Source: Nipponacmea schrenckii (lineage: Eukaryota > Mollusca > Gastropoda > Lottiidae). From it: a DNA stretch of 64,000 nt. The stretch is taken from NCBI GenBank assembly GCA_030562195.1, contig CM060202.1, forward strand, positions 23,360,317 to 23,424,316, in the 5' to 3' direction. The notes beneath the pieces were generated by a model, which made no database searches, was not told where the DNA came from, and worked only from the letters and a program-made list of their open reading frames with translations. Position 1 is the first letter of the stretch. Every line of letters begins with the position of its first letter. Position numbers and translations under genes: made by a program. Positions 38,931-52,269 of the stretch are shown one piece after another.

Positions 38931-39066
38931 TCACGAAAACTTAACTTAGGATGATTTTAGTGTTCCAATGGTCAGATTGGTCAATCACTAAAATTGAGTT
39001 TTTATTAACCAATCAGGTTACTGTATTTCTTAAAATCTTGATTGTATCTTTGTTAAAGGTCCCAGA
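38931..39066 (+). mobile_element. MITE-like family A copy, right end shortened
   Basis: Nearly identical to the 17.4-kb copy through the left end and core (ATGGTCAGATTGGTCAATCA). It jumps from TTTGTTAAA to GGTCCCAG, so the TTTTGTGAAACA part of the right repeat is missing. Confidence 0.7.
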
Positions 39067-39717
39067 AATTGGTGTATACTTTCTTTTTAGTATAAACATT
39101 TTAATCGGAAACTTAAATCTAATATGTTATCAAAAAATAAAATCAATAGCACACCTCTCCACTACGGTGACAGCATTGCTCAGTTCCATAATGCCATATT
39201 TTCACCTTAAGAACAAGTTCTGAGGTTTCCACTGTAGTTGTTATTGCCCATAAAAATACCATGCAATTACATGTAAGTGGTGCTGGAACTTTTTATACAT
39301 TTGTTAAGTTTAACAGGTAGAGATTGCTGCCTACTGAAATAAAATACCATGCAATCAACCAACTCCATTACCCCCTGATTCTGATAACGACTAACTTCCT
39401 GCAGTTTTAAATTTATAATCACTAATTACGGAATGCAATCTACCACCTTTCAAAATGTTAGAAATATTCCAGTTGATAGAATCTGTCATTTCAAATATCT
39501 CGTGTTATACTGATACCGCCCAATTAAAACTCTATGTTAATTAGAATGGACAGGGCTAATTAGTTGCAGAGGCCAGATTTTAATTTAAAATGTAGCTACT
39601 TTTGGTTTGGTATTACACATCTCGCGTGTTTCCAGTGTTTGAAAGATGCAGAAAAGTAGGACCTGATATTTAAATAAGCACTCACTTCCTTTCATTTCCA
39701 GTGTTTCAGAAAGCCCT

Positions 39718-39862
39718 GTTTCCCTGCATATATTTTTGAAAAGTAAATGCCACTGTCCTTGCAAAAAAGTTCTCTCATTGCTCCCTGTATGGCGTTGCCC
39801 GTCTTCATAAGCTCATTAGATGCAGAATATGAGGACGTAAAACTCCATTTCTATCATTTGAA
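39718..39862 (+). mobile_element. SINE-like element, central and 3' parts
   Basis: GCTCCCTGTATGGCGTTGCC and TCTTCATAAGCTCATTAGAT lead into GAGGACGTAAAACTCCATTT. A shorter fragment of the same 3' end (GATGCAGAAAAGTAGGACCT) lies just upstream at about 39645-39703. Confidence 0.6.
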
Positions 39863-40823
39863 CACATCAAAATAAATACAGAGAATATTGAATGGATAAG
39901 GAAGTTGACCTGTCAAATACATTTATACCTAATGGATATATACTGTCAAATACAGATGAAATATATGGCCAAAATAACATTGATAATTTCCTCGGAAGGA
40001 TAAACTCAGAAGTGCTCATTGCTTTAAATTGACAGGGGAGGGGAAGTGAACATGCTATATACAGTGAGTTGTCAAGCATAAGTAGCATTGAGAGACAGCC
40101 TTTGTAAGTGATCTCTGGAGGTGCTTTTATTGTGATACTTCGAAACTCCATATTGTTTGTTACGTAAAACAACTAGTGGTCATCGATTCTAATCTGGGTT
40201 GGCGTATTACAATGTAAGCTTTAACGGAGTATGGATAATCTGGAAAAGAGAAGTGCCAAAAAACATGGCCACGGACCAGCCGGTAGAAGATCCTATTGAA
40301 CTAGGTTTTTATTGTAAAAATGTTTGTTTGTTTCTTTCTATGAAATAGAGAAAACAGGGAGTTGTAATATTGTCAATTATTGTATATAATCTGAGGATCT
40401 CATCTTGAGTTTCGAATAGTTTAACTATTTAATCGTTTTTATCTAAGGTTATGGTGTTATTGAACCTTGACTTGATGTATATCACATCTATCATATCTTT
40501 TATTTCTCCCCCGTCTCTTGTTCTGGGGTGATATACAAGAATATAATACCCGAGATAGAATCTATAAGGTATAAGTTTGGTGTCACAGAGGTCAAAGGTC
40601 GAGGCACATGGCCATAAAAATGACTCGATGAGTTTTCTGGTACAGAGGAATCTTCTGTGAGATTATGCTAGTCCACTTTACATACTTATTCTGCGAGACC
40701 AAATTATGATTCGAGTACTATATAAGTTAGTGATGCATAAAAATCATCGAATACGTTAGTTTAAGTCACCACGGTATTTTAAGTTGTGGGAATAACATGT
40801 CTTAAGTTAATCGTTGTTTTTCT

Positions 40824-40986
40824 TGGGCCTTTCTTGAAAACTGAACTGAAAATGATGTCAGTGTTCCAGTCACTGGGTTGGTCAATCACTAAACTAGATA
40901 TTTGAATTCAGTTTCATTATCAAATCGGATAACTGCATTTCCAATCTTGATATTATTTCAGTTGAGTTTTGGAAAATAGGGCCCCG
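40824..40986 (+). mobile_element. MITE-like family A copy, diverged
   Basis: Left end TGGGCCTTTCTTGAAAACTG pairs with right end GTTTTGGAAAATAGGGCCCC. The core retains GTGTTCCAGTCACTGGGTTG. Confidence 0.55.
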
Positions 40987-43900
40987 GAAATTTCTGCTTT
41001 TGCATTGCTGATGATGATTGGGCAAAGAGGGGTTCTTTTATCAGTAGATTTAGATATCATGGTAAAGACTCATGTGTGTAGTTTCAAAATTTTGCAGTTT
41101 TCATTCTTGTTTTATATGTAACATTCTTTCGAGAAGTTTCATTGTAAAATAAAACACACAAAAACTTGCAATAATTTGAGAAACACGATACTTATATAAA
41201 CTTAAGTCTAAAAGCTAATTCCAAAATAAATTATGAGAAAAAAACAAAAAGTTTTTATCAAACGAAAATCTGATGTAAGCATGACACATGTCAGGAATTC
41301 ACATTGCAATTCTTATCGTCAATTTCTCTATTTTCTACAATTTTACTCAATTTTTGATAAAATGTCTTTCAAAGATAACGGGCACCTGCTGTATATAAAG
41401 ATATCAGAATTTGTATTTCGTGATACATTTCGAGTTTTTTGAGTAATATAAACTTGAGCCTTATCTCGTATACTCTGATAGCAGAATCAACATTTATCAT
41501 AAAAACGGAATTGAAACAGCATGGGTTGGTGAAATCAACGCAAAACACTCAAAATTCTTCTCCGATTTCAGCCTGTCGTATTCCCAAGATAATATTGATA
41601 TTTTGGTAAAAATGTGTTATTTCACGGGCTGGATGTTTTAACGTTAAATTACGTGTTTATTATTTTTCAAGATTATCAGCAAGATTTCAATAGTTTATTT
41701 CGTTTAAGTGAAATTCAGAAAATGTACGATATGAGATTATTATAGATTTCTTTTCTTAAAAAAAAGAAAGAAACCTATGTAAACGCCGAAGCCGCTTGTA
41801 CTTTTATCCATTCCTGTGAGTTGTTAAACCGATTATCTTTATAAAAAAAGGCAGTTTGGAAAGCCAGGTGTATTACATTGTCTTATTATTACTTATTAGA
41901 ATCACATTGTCATCTAGTGCTCCTGAATACGTTTCCACGACCAGGGGTTCCATTTCGGAAGACCATTTTTACTTCTGATCGGCAAGACACTCAGCATTAA
42001 ATTATCTGGTACAACTTAAGAAGAGAACAATCCCGATTTTGGCTTGGTTTCTTGCGGTTTGGAGCCAACATTTCACACAAACTCGTGTCTTCCTCGAGTG
42101 TATATCATAGTCGTAACGTTTCTGAATTGAACTTAACATTAAATCAATTGAATAGCTGGCGAGCCCTCGGCTTATGTTCTCATGAGTCAGAATATCAATA
42201 AACTTATATGTAACTTATGACCTTAGTTTTATTTTGGTGGACAAGTTTCTGAATTTAACTTTTTATCAGATAATTACGAAGCATTAAATTATCTTGTATA
42301 ACTTAGTGGCAATAAAAACCATGAAATACGATAATTTAGTTCCTATCAAAAATAAATTCAGACGACCCCCGACCGAGTGTCAGGTTGAACTTCAAGATAA
42401 AATTTGAAGTATAAAACTGGCATCAGTTTGGAATTTTTCAATATTGAGTCATAAAATGGATTTAAAGGAACCATATAACTAAATTACAAAGACGAAACTC
42501 CATTTACGGACCATCCAGGATTTTGGTGAATTCAATTTATATTTTGTGCTGATTTGATGACCATTTTCTGTATACTAGTATAAGTAATAATAAAAAATGG
42601 TATAAAATGATCATTTCATATACTAGTAACCATCCGATGTCCAAAACGTCCACTTATTATCCCTTCTCCAGAATCCGGTATATTATTCTTTAATACTCTT
42701 TTAAAACACAACATGACACCTTACCAACGCTTCATCAATGCCGTTAAACGTCGGCTATTAACGCTTTCAATGTGTTTCCTTCTCTATTACTAAATCGGGT
42801 AAATTATTCTTCTCCAAATAATATGTCACCTTACCACTGCTTCATCTATGCAGTTTTAGATTTACCCAATGTTTGAAGTCTGGAGATAGACCATAAGTTA
42901 TTTCTCGCAAGGGAGAAGCTGAAAACGATTAAGTCTTGCCTCCCGTAACACGGTATCATTCTAACTACAAGATTCGGTGTTCCTAAAGTTGAGTAAACTA
43001 ATAAACAAATGAGACGAAGATATCTTGATATGCTGAAAACAATTTGAGTAAACTGCGAAAAAAATTCCACAAACATTGAAAAGCCTGTAAGTATGTGTAA
43101 AGGTATCGTGTTTTAAACGCTAATGAGAACTGCTTCTGGGTGGTTAAACCATTATTTCCATTCTTTTGTGAGTTTTGGCAACTTGGTTCATATCGTATCA
43201 CTTTTAAATAGGTTGATATTATCGACAAGTGAAAGAGATACGTAATATTATGCACTGGTCTGAATTTTGAAATTGTTCCCTGGTTGTTCTATTACTGACA
43301 GCTTGAAAGTAGGCTGTCCAATAATTCACGTCGATAAACCCATAATTTCATTATAAAAGGTGGCTTTAAACTGCGATCAATTAGATGAGCGCTCATTCCC
43401 ACCTTGACGACAAGATCCAAATTTTGCTAGTAGTCAATAATGACAAAGCTAGTGACAACTATAGTGTTGCTCAAAAGTTGACAAACTGTATATATTTGTA
43501 CGTTTCTCCACCTCCCACCAATTGCTAGAAACTGTTAAAAATCAAATTGCTCCAGATTCGGTCAAGCGCAAGATTGATCTAAAACAACCTGAAAGGTTTT
43601 CAGAATAACACAACGACATTAAAGGAAAACGACGAAAAAACCCTAAAAACTTTTGATATATTATTTGACTGGGATGAAGGGATAAAGATGAAAGGTTATA
43701 GCAGTTCAGATCCTAAAATTTATGGTAAATGTCCACAAAACACCCAATAACTCTAAATAAGTCTACAAATTGCCCATCACTGTGACGTTATCGGCATCAA
43801 AACAATATTTGTCGTTAAAATATAACGGTCGAGTTAAAAGAAACTAGAAAGTCAGGATCCATTTACGACAATATTTTTGTATAGTGCATTTTTATCTCCA

Positions 43901-45347
43901 AACTTGGGCCATGATCCCAAATTTAGATAAAATGTGCATATGGACCTTCATAAAAAAAGGCCACCATACTATTTCTTTTGAACAATATGTGATGTGACAG
44001 GACAGTCGAGCAAAAAGGGTACGAATTAATGTCAAACGTCGACCCATACGTCTTTCTAAACGTCCCCTAAACTTTATCTTACAGGTTACAGGGCTTTTGT
44101 TTTATTCGGTTAAATTAATTTGTTGTGACAAGGTGATGTATATTGGCGTCGCCGCCCCCAGGTAAAAAATCAGCTAGACAGCCCACCTGTCGGGAATTAA
44201 GCTGATAGAGTACAATATAGTTACACTGGGTCACGGTTAAATCGAAGGCTCGGACAAGGTTGTGGTTTGTTCTTCTTTCAAACAAAGGCTATCTAAGCCA
44301 AACATCAAAATATGAACAACGAGAACGTAGACCAATAGTATAAATGATTATATTGCACATACATGTAATTGATCCAATGCAGGGTTTTCTCACCTTATAG
44401 CCTTGACCAAGCTTAAAAGTTTGATTGAGATTTGGCTGAATTCAACCAAAATACCGAGAATAAATTGATTTTAAAAAAAGCAAACAAGTACTTCTGATTT
44501 TTGTTAGTTAATATGTCGTCACACGAGACTTATTACTAAATAAAATTATGCCTTTCGGCAATTTTTTTTTAATTTGAATACGGTGATGAAAATTATCGAT
44601 ATACTTTGAGTCACCTATACTTGGGCGTTCCTCGTATCCTCACACAACAATTACAATAGCCCGAAGCTCGATATTCTGTTTTAGATCGTGTTACTGATCA
44701 ACAAAATCGTGTATTGACAAACCATCAAATATGATAGATCTTCAACCCCGGAGGTAAAAAAGTGTGTCTCATGTTATAATTACATTAAACATATTACCAC
44801 TTCCGGTCTATCTCGAGGCGCGACTAAAACAGCTGTATTACTAAGGTTTATTTTGATAGATTTTGCAACAAGTTAAATATTTCTTAATTTTCAATTTTGA
44901 AAAACATTTTTATTTCATCTATTTTCATCACTCATAACTTAGTTTTTGAGAGAGAAAATCTTCAAGACTTCTGAGCATTCTTTGCTTCCTTTGTTGATAA
45001 AGAGTTATTTGAAAGAATCTTCTGAACGTACCAATAATTGTGCCGCTAATGTGAGGAAGATAGAAATTCCCAAATGTGTTGATCAGGATGACTAATGGAG
45101 CGATCTTGATGTAATTAAAGGATTTTAATGAAATTTTCTGGTACTAAAATAAATTCAAACTCGTTGATTATCATTGCTCCATGTTCCATGTCGGAAACAC
45201 ATGCATGTACTATAATTTACACGGCATGGGGTCAAAGGTTATTTACAGATACAAATCTTTACCACCTGGTCACATGACTTGACGCGTGTCATTTAATTGG
45301 TTGTTTAAATAGATGGTTACCAGGCTTTAGAAATCTGTTCCATATTT
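40987..45347. other. mostly featureless
   Basis: Contains the 42.7-kb duplication. Overlapping minus-strand frames at 42846-43255 are short and A+T-driven. Confidence 0.4.
42657..42856. repeat. diverged tandem duplication of about 120 bp
   Basis: Both copies share the order of TCC(A/T)GAATC-like sequence, TATTATTCTT, and CACCTTACCAACGCTTCATC or CACCTTACCACTGCTTCATC. Confidence 0.5.
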
Positions 45348-45535
45348 GGACAAAATGGCTGCGTCGGACAATAGGAAATGACGTAGTAATTATGATGAAG
45401 ATGAACTGTAATTTGTCAGAAATTTTAAAATCTAATTCATCAATAAAAATGGTCATAAATCAAAGATGGCGTCAATTAAAAGCAGACGATCAAATTTCCC
45501 GCGCTAATGAGAATTTTGATTAAGCAATATGGTGG
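45348..45535 (+). promoter_or_regulatory. promoter-like motif cluster
   Basis: CAAAATGGCTGCG, CAAAGATGGCGTC and CAATATGGTGG (YY1-like) and TTTCCCGCGC (E2F-like) fall within 190 bp on the plus strand, just before the exon candidate at 45553. Confidence 0.3.
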
Positions 45536-45552
45536 ACGTTGACTTCTGCTAG

Positions 45553-45690
45553 AATTTATGATGGTGTCAAATTGCTTTGGCTTAGTTATAATGATCCTGG
45601 ATTAATTAATAAGCCTAATAGAGTCATAAATTCAATAATGTATGGGGATAATTGGGATATCACCGCTTTCAAACCGGACTTTTATATAAG
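45553..45690 (+). CDS. possible exon, phase 2-2
   Basis: The block lies between GACTTCTGCTAG and ATATAAG/GTATGC. It reads IYDGVKLLWLSYNDPGLI and ends WDITAFKPDFYIR. Just upstream are YY1-like and E2F-like motifs, so the region may instead be promoter or leader. Its phase fits the block at 52083, but 6 kb separates them. Confidence 0.2.
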
Positions 45691-47469
45691 GTATGCAATA
45701 ATCTTTGACACCTGGTTAATCTTAATGCTTACAAGATTTGCACGCCAACATCAAAGGTGCATCATACAGAACTGAACTGGATCAATATGTAGTGTTGTGA
45801 TCGGACGTCAATAATGTGTCAAATAGCCTCCATATATCTTGGAAATACCCCAAAACCCATCACTGGGCATTATTGTCTTAACTTTACTGTACCCAGAAAA
45901 ACGTCTGAACTTTGAGAAATGGTTTGTCGTGCAATATGCACCAATTCTTCAAAAAAGACCAAAGTGGTGAGGCTCGTTACCCATTCTTATTTAAACTAGA
46001 AAGGTTGACCGACACCAAAAATCCAATTTTCCACCAAATTAAGCCAATTGGCCCATCAACGAAATCCTAATCCAATAACCATTATATTCTATTCTTGCTT
46101 GATAAATTGTATTTATCTTTTTGCTTAGTTCTATTATATTACATAGATCTTAAACCTCTGGAACAATACAGCTTTAAGTTTTAATGTACATAGACTTAAT
46201 ATATAGTTAATCCTTTTGGTAAATATTCTTAAAGTTGGATTGTTCCCTTCTCAGTAAAATCTGCATTTATATCAAACTCGTTTATAGCAATTATACGACC
46301 CAGCCAACAGTTTTCTGCATTATTCCAGTTGTATATTAGAATCAAGTATTGATATATTTATAATTGCTTAATATCGGTGTTCAATTTGTAAATGACCCAT
46401 ACTGTTTATAAACCGAGAAGTTGCTGTTGGTTGAAATCAAACAGTAAGACAGAAGAATTTGTAGTTCCACGGCCAATACTTTTGAGAGGAACCACAAAAT
46501 ATTCCAGTACTGAAATAGAGAGACAAGAGAGGCACTTTTTGTTGGAGGAATCCATGTTTAAAAGTTAATCTGATTGGTCAATATTAAAAATTTCCCATAA
46601 ACCACTTATATGTGATCAAATGACGTGAAATGGTTTTCCAGTGAATTCTAATATTTATTGCCTTTCATTCGCTTCTAATAATCCTCTATTTATTCAACTA
46701 TTTACGGAGGTCTGTTGTTGAGTTAGAACTGTGGAAGAAACGATTGGAGAAGGTACGATATCTCGGCATTTTTTATTATCTGTATCTCAGATGAAAATCA
46801 AATATCTACAAGACAGTTTCGCACGCAGGAGTAAATTGTTGTCCGGACTCCTTACCCCTTCTATTTCAAGAGCAAACGACGTTACCAATCCAATGACGTC
46901 ATGGAAAAGCACTCTAACCGATCAATCTACTACTCTCCTCCTTGAAATTCAGACATTAGTCTTTTTATTCCACCAAGCTATATTCAGATTCTGTTTATTT
47001 TCATGAAATTTCTAAACATAATATTATTTCAGATTTAATGAAGTCGAAATCAAAATAAAAACACTTAAAATTGTCCTAAAAAACTGGGAAATTTGTTATT
47101 TTTCACTTCTATCTTCACGAGCTGTTCATTTCTATGGTAATCTGTCACTGACGTCACTGTTTTTATATCGTTAAAAACCTTTTTATAATTTCAACTTTTC
47201 ATCGCAAATACCTTATCTCATTTCCCATTCATTTAGCAATTAAATTAAAGTTAAAGAACTTGTAAATAAGTTGTTTAAATTAGGATAAATAGGAATTTGA
47301 AAATAGTAAATAGACCTATAGTGTTGTATAAATTGACTTCAATAAATACGTGTTTAATGTTAAACAAGTTTTAAGGATTTAACTTTATTATTAGTCATAG
47401 AACATTAATAATCTTCACCAATAAAATTAAAAATATCTGATCCTTTTTTGTTAAAATATCATTGATACA
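45691..47469. other. no gene assigned; CRE-like sites
   Basis: A full TGACGTCA lies at about 46894 and TGACGTCAC at about 47149. A 91-codon GTG-started frame at 46731-47006 overlaps the first and is unsupported. Confidence 0.35.
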
Positions 47470-47890
47470 AATTTTGTAGAAAATTTAGATTTTGTCAAGT
47501 TGAATATTGTTTTTACAATAGAAGAAAAATTGTTAATTCGTAAAAATACCACAAATTTAAATCAAACGCATATGACTTATATAAATTTAGGATAGATTTT
47601 GAAGGAACATAATTTGTCATTTATTCAGATTTTGTTAAATTGAATATTACTTTTACGAGCAAAGGTCCCTTACAGATTGACTTGCTAATTCGTAAAAATA
47701 CCTCAGATAATTCAAATTAATTGCATATAAATTAAGGATATTTCTCGTAAATTCATATATTTGTCAAGTTGAATATTTATTTTACGAGCATAGGTCCCTT
47801 ACAGATTAACTTGTAAAAATACCACAGATAATTAAAATCAATAGCATATAACTTATATAAATTTAGGATAGAGTTTGAAGGGATACACTT
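47470..47890. repeat. three diverged tandem copies of about 130-145 bp
   Basis: Each copy has a GTCAAGTTGAATAT-like start, a TTTTACGAGCAAAGGTCCC-like middle (a looser version in the first copy), CGTAAAAATACCACA and TATAAATTTAGGATAGA. The surroundings are very A+T-rich. Confidence 0.7.
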
Positions 47891-48261
47891 TCAGTCATTT
47901 CCCAATTTTCACCTACGAACAATTTATTTGATATATGATTTATGATAATTAATAACAATACACGGTTAATTACAAACTTTTCTAATTACTGTATTAAACA
48001 ATGTATAATATTGACAAAACATCTTATCGTGTTAATCAACTATTATTGGTCTCAATCAGTTGAATTCTCTCATTTATTAATCGATATTTTTCTCATACGA
48101 TTATGCAGTTCCATAGGTATGAGAGTCTCTCCTTCAGAAAATTATGACATTGTTACACAAATTTTGCATCATATTTTATGTCCTGTTTACCTACATACAC
48201 ATTCGCTAAATCACAAGTTTGATGGTTAGTTGTAAATTTATCATCACAAAGATAAAAATCT

Positions 48262-48391
48262 AGGTTTTCAGAAATACAGTAATCTAATAGATTAATACAA
48301 CAAAACTTAAAATGATTTTAGTGATTGTCCAAGCAGTTAACTGGAACACTAAAGTCATCTTAAAGTAAGTTTTCGAGAATGAGTGCCCAGA
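48262..48391 (-). mobile_element. MITE-like family A copy, diverged
   Basis: It retains ATGATTTTAGTGATTGTCC and AACTGGAACACTAAAGTCAT with a GTTTTCGAGAATGAG end, read against the other copies. Confidence 0.5.
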
Positions 48392-51300
48392 TATAAAAGT
48401 TTCGGTTGTTTACCATGCTCTTTTTAACATCTGTTACCATAGTTATACAATTTATAAACTCAAACACAAGGCTGTATGTTACAGATTGATAATTTGAAAG
48501 CACATCGCATGCATTGCTTTTGATGGTTTTCTCGATAATTTGTTCAATATGATTATGTCATTGTTAAGACCAAACACACACAAATTAGTCTCTATTCAAC
48601 TCTTGAAGCATCCAACCGTATTCTTAATCTTAATTGTAATCCAATAAATTAATATTTTTAATAATATTATGCAAATTAGTAAGACCAAACACTAACAAAT
48701 TTATAGTCACAAATCAACGTTTTAGTTAATAAAAATAATGTTAAATGGTCCAGAATGGTCAATAAAAATCACTTTGAAGTTCTGAAGACAGGTGAAGGCA
48801 CGTAAAATATTCACATGTTTGTTATGCAAGAAATAAGGACAAATAATAACAAATTAAAACTTGAAATATAATTTCACCCTTGAATACCAAATGTACAAAA
48901 TAAATATGAAAATAATATTAATCCTTTTACCAATTAACGAATTTTAAGCCAAACTTAATTCAATATTTTTGCTTTAGATTGTTTGTCTTACAGCAAAATA
49001 TAAACTATATTATAAATTATTATAAATTTGAAAGAATTACTCAGTCGTGTATATTAAACATATTATTATTGATTCACAAATTATAACAGAATTAGTAAGT
49101 TATGTATAAATAAATAAAAAACATAACGTCACAAATGCTTTCCTTGACTGACACATTTACTGAGACCTTTACTTATCTACTAACAGATTTCGTTGATGGT
49201 ACTTTGGTAATGCACCGTCTTCATAAGGCGCAGAAGAGTATGACTTCATTCATTTCATCTCATCTGGTGCCACAAAACGTAACGTCACAAATGCTTTCAT
49301 TTCGTGACCTTTACTATGCACATTGTGGGTCAAACTTCCACATCTGGGCTATTTCTCAACATTAGATATAGTTTGACTGGAACTCTGCTCTTTTTCCTAA
49401 GGAATGCTTCCATTTCTAATTAAAATTTTATTAGGAGTCAATCACTGAAGGACCAACATATCTCGAATTAATAAATTTTAATTTTGAACTTTTGGGTATT
49501 CATAGAAGCAATGATCACGAAATATAACATGACAATAAACCCGACGCTCTTCAAGCAAAAAACCTACGATAAATTCCTTTCACATTTCCCATAAAGTTGA
49601 TTGATGGACACGTGGTTCAAACTCAACATTATAGTCCACATGTACGATTTGTATGCTACTTTATCTAATTCATGAGCAAATACGATTTCAATCACTTCAA
49701 CTCAATCAAATTTATTAGAAAAAATTGCTTTGAGTACATTATCCATTATTGGCCAAGTGTCCATATTTGATTTGATTTGACGTGTTACAGTGTCCAGTCA
49801 ATATCCGACTTCACTCAAACTGGACATTTCTCTGATATTAGAGACCTCTAAACAAACAGAACATAAATTTAATTTATTACAGTCAATAGACGAAGTATGG
49901 CGAAGACATTTTGTTTCAATATTTGAACCTCACTTATCTACTGGTTACTGGTTGGTGCAGATGTACTGAAACCAACAAACTAAGCTACTGATGGTTGCTT
50001 GAGTTGTTGCTTTAAACATATATTTTTACTTATCTGTTATTTGACCATTGCTAATGTTTTTAGACAATATGATTACCTAGTGTCACCCCTAGCTGTATGA
50101 CCTCTACACTAGATGACGACAAATTGGAAAATTGCAGATACACTGTTGCTACAGATTTGTCTGGGAAGAATGCGTATATTTTTCAGCTCTCGTGACATCC
50201 ACTTTTAAAGCTAGGAGAGGGTTAAACCGTTATCCCGTTATATATCAAATCCACCAGTATACATTTTAGCGATCGGGGCGTTTTACACCAACCTCTCGAC
50301 ATTTCTAGACATTTTACTTCACCGTATAATTAAATTGATCAAGAACCCGTGAATTTTATTTGTTTTACTGTAAATTCCATTAACCTAATAGAATTATGTT
50401 TGATCCTGCAATCAGTGCATGGTTTGATTGCACTGGGATTGTCTTGTATTGGGTGTAAATTTCTTTTAGTATGGTTCCCTGGTATAAGCGAAGGGTTTTC
50501 TTTTCTAAAAGTATCTGTCCGGAATGGTGCGTGCTGATGCAGAGAAGTCATTCCCATGTTTCCAGGGGACAAGGAACAATTTATCATGCAGTGTCCACGG
50601 TTACTGCTTATCATTGTGGTTTTCTAAGTGACACATCGAACTGACTAAGTGGTGGTATTGTTTTAACAGTATCCCGACAAGTGCCAGCATGATAGGTAGG
50701 CAGAATAAAATTCAGTACCCATTGTTGTAACCGACAGCCTTTAAGGCTAACGAATGATTGGGCATTATGATTCTGAATAACACCATTTAAGTATACAGGC
50801 TGTTACGATATACGAACCCTACCCCTAGGCTACTAAACCAATTTTTATCAAAAAATGAAATATGAAACATATTAACGTATGATATTATTGTAAACAAGAT
50901 CCAATGTGGACTGAAATACTTCATTTTAACAATCTAACACATTTCCTTTACTTTAAACTCACAATTTAATAGCCGAATAACCCCCAAATAAACTCCGAAA
51001 CACATCGTAAACACACAATCTATTCAAACTGATCGAGGGGCTTCATAATGGCCCCTTCTATTCCATTGTCAGTCCGTAAGAACTGTGCAAACATTATTAA
51101 TTCTAATTAGAACGGACTGAACGTGATCTACCGACATTCAAAAAGAATTATAAGTTTATTAAGGCGGGGCTCTTTCACAATTTTATCATTTAACTTTTGA
51201 AACAGTTGCCGATGGTTTTTATGATGGTACAGATTCAAGCGTGATAATGGCGATAAAACTCACTCACACAAAAGTCGAGTTTTCTGATTAAAAAGTGCAA

Positions 51301-52082
51301 ACAGTTGTCCGAACGTGACCGTGTGCGTTCATGCGAGGTGCATGCTGATGAATATCTTATCTATCTATGTAAATATCAAGTATAGACAATATTAAGAGCG
51401 AAATCAGATGACAGGTTTTAAGTGGCAGATTTATCGTCAACGCACATGCATTTCGTAGGCAGGATCATGTCCAGATTTTTTATGAGGGTCAAATTAATTT
51501 TTATAGACAAAACCTTATTAAAATTAACCCTGAACATTTTTATTTCACACATAAATTAGCAGATAATAAGAATTGGAATGTTGACACCGACCCTCTCCGG
51601 CACGTGCAAGTCGTGTCCGACGTGTATGAAATAGTGAGAACCAGACGAGATTTAAATAAAATATTAAAATATGATATCCTGTTATTAGTGACTAATGACG
51701 CTCAAAGGGTTAAAATCATGATCGTGGGGATGCAGGTGCAGAACATGTGCATGTGTTAAGATTTGTATTAACATCTCAAGTAGCTAGTTGTCTTGTCACT
51801 CTCACGCCAATGGGGTAGGGTCGAAGACGTTATTCAGACAGTTTCCTGGTTATCCTCACAATGCTATGGTGTTTCAGAACAAGTCATGTATCAGAACTTT
51901 TTTGATATATGCCATAACAACCCTAAGATAAAGTCTTGGACCATATTACCTAGTTTCGGATGGCTGGGTCCTATCCGAATTTATTACTTCTCAAAAAGTA
52001 CAATTATCATCAACATTGTTATATCTATAAAATATGGATATTTGTAGGAACTAATATTTTAATTTGTACTGGCACCTTTCAG
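48392..52082. other. no gene assigned
   Basis: Very A+T-rich to about 49.1 kb. At 51.79-51.95 kb two overlapping plus-strand frames both look protein-like, so neither is called. Confidence 0.35.
49207..49262 (+). mobile_element. SINE-like 3' fragment
   Basis: CGTCTTCATAAGGCGCAGAA then GAGTATGACTTCATTCATTT. Confidence 0.5.
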
Positions 52083-52269
52083 ATATCCCCACTACAACAT
52101 CAGTAGCAAAAACGACTTAGATGGAATAACAGGAACCACAGATTCGTCGGATCGGTACAAGAAAAGCAACAAATGTTACATGAACGTGAGACAAACTGGG
52201 ACTTTTGAATTCCTCGAATCGTGTAAGGGGGATACAGTCCACCCACAGTGGTTTCCCCCCTTAACTTGA
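52083..52269 (+). CDS. possible exon, locally G+C-richer
   Basis: A good acceptor (GGCACCTTTCAG) opens 61 codons: YPHYNISSKNDLDGITGTTD, then SSDRYKKSNKCYMNVRQTGT. It either runs on to TGA at 52267-52269 or splices at TCGT/GTAAGG (last exon base 52222). Just past the stop, another frame reads HHCKPCKANGNCIDLDKY, so a frameshifted relic is an alternative. It is not recognised. Confidence 0.28.

Noticed and set aside
39867..40172. 101-codon minus-strand frame
   Set aside because: Starts and stops in repeat-adjacent sequence right next to a SINE copy; no splice partners found.
49135..49365. 76-codon plus-strand frame
   Set aside because: Its middle is a SINE-like fragment.
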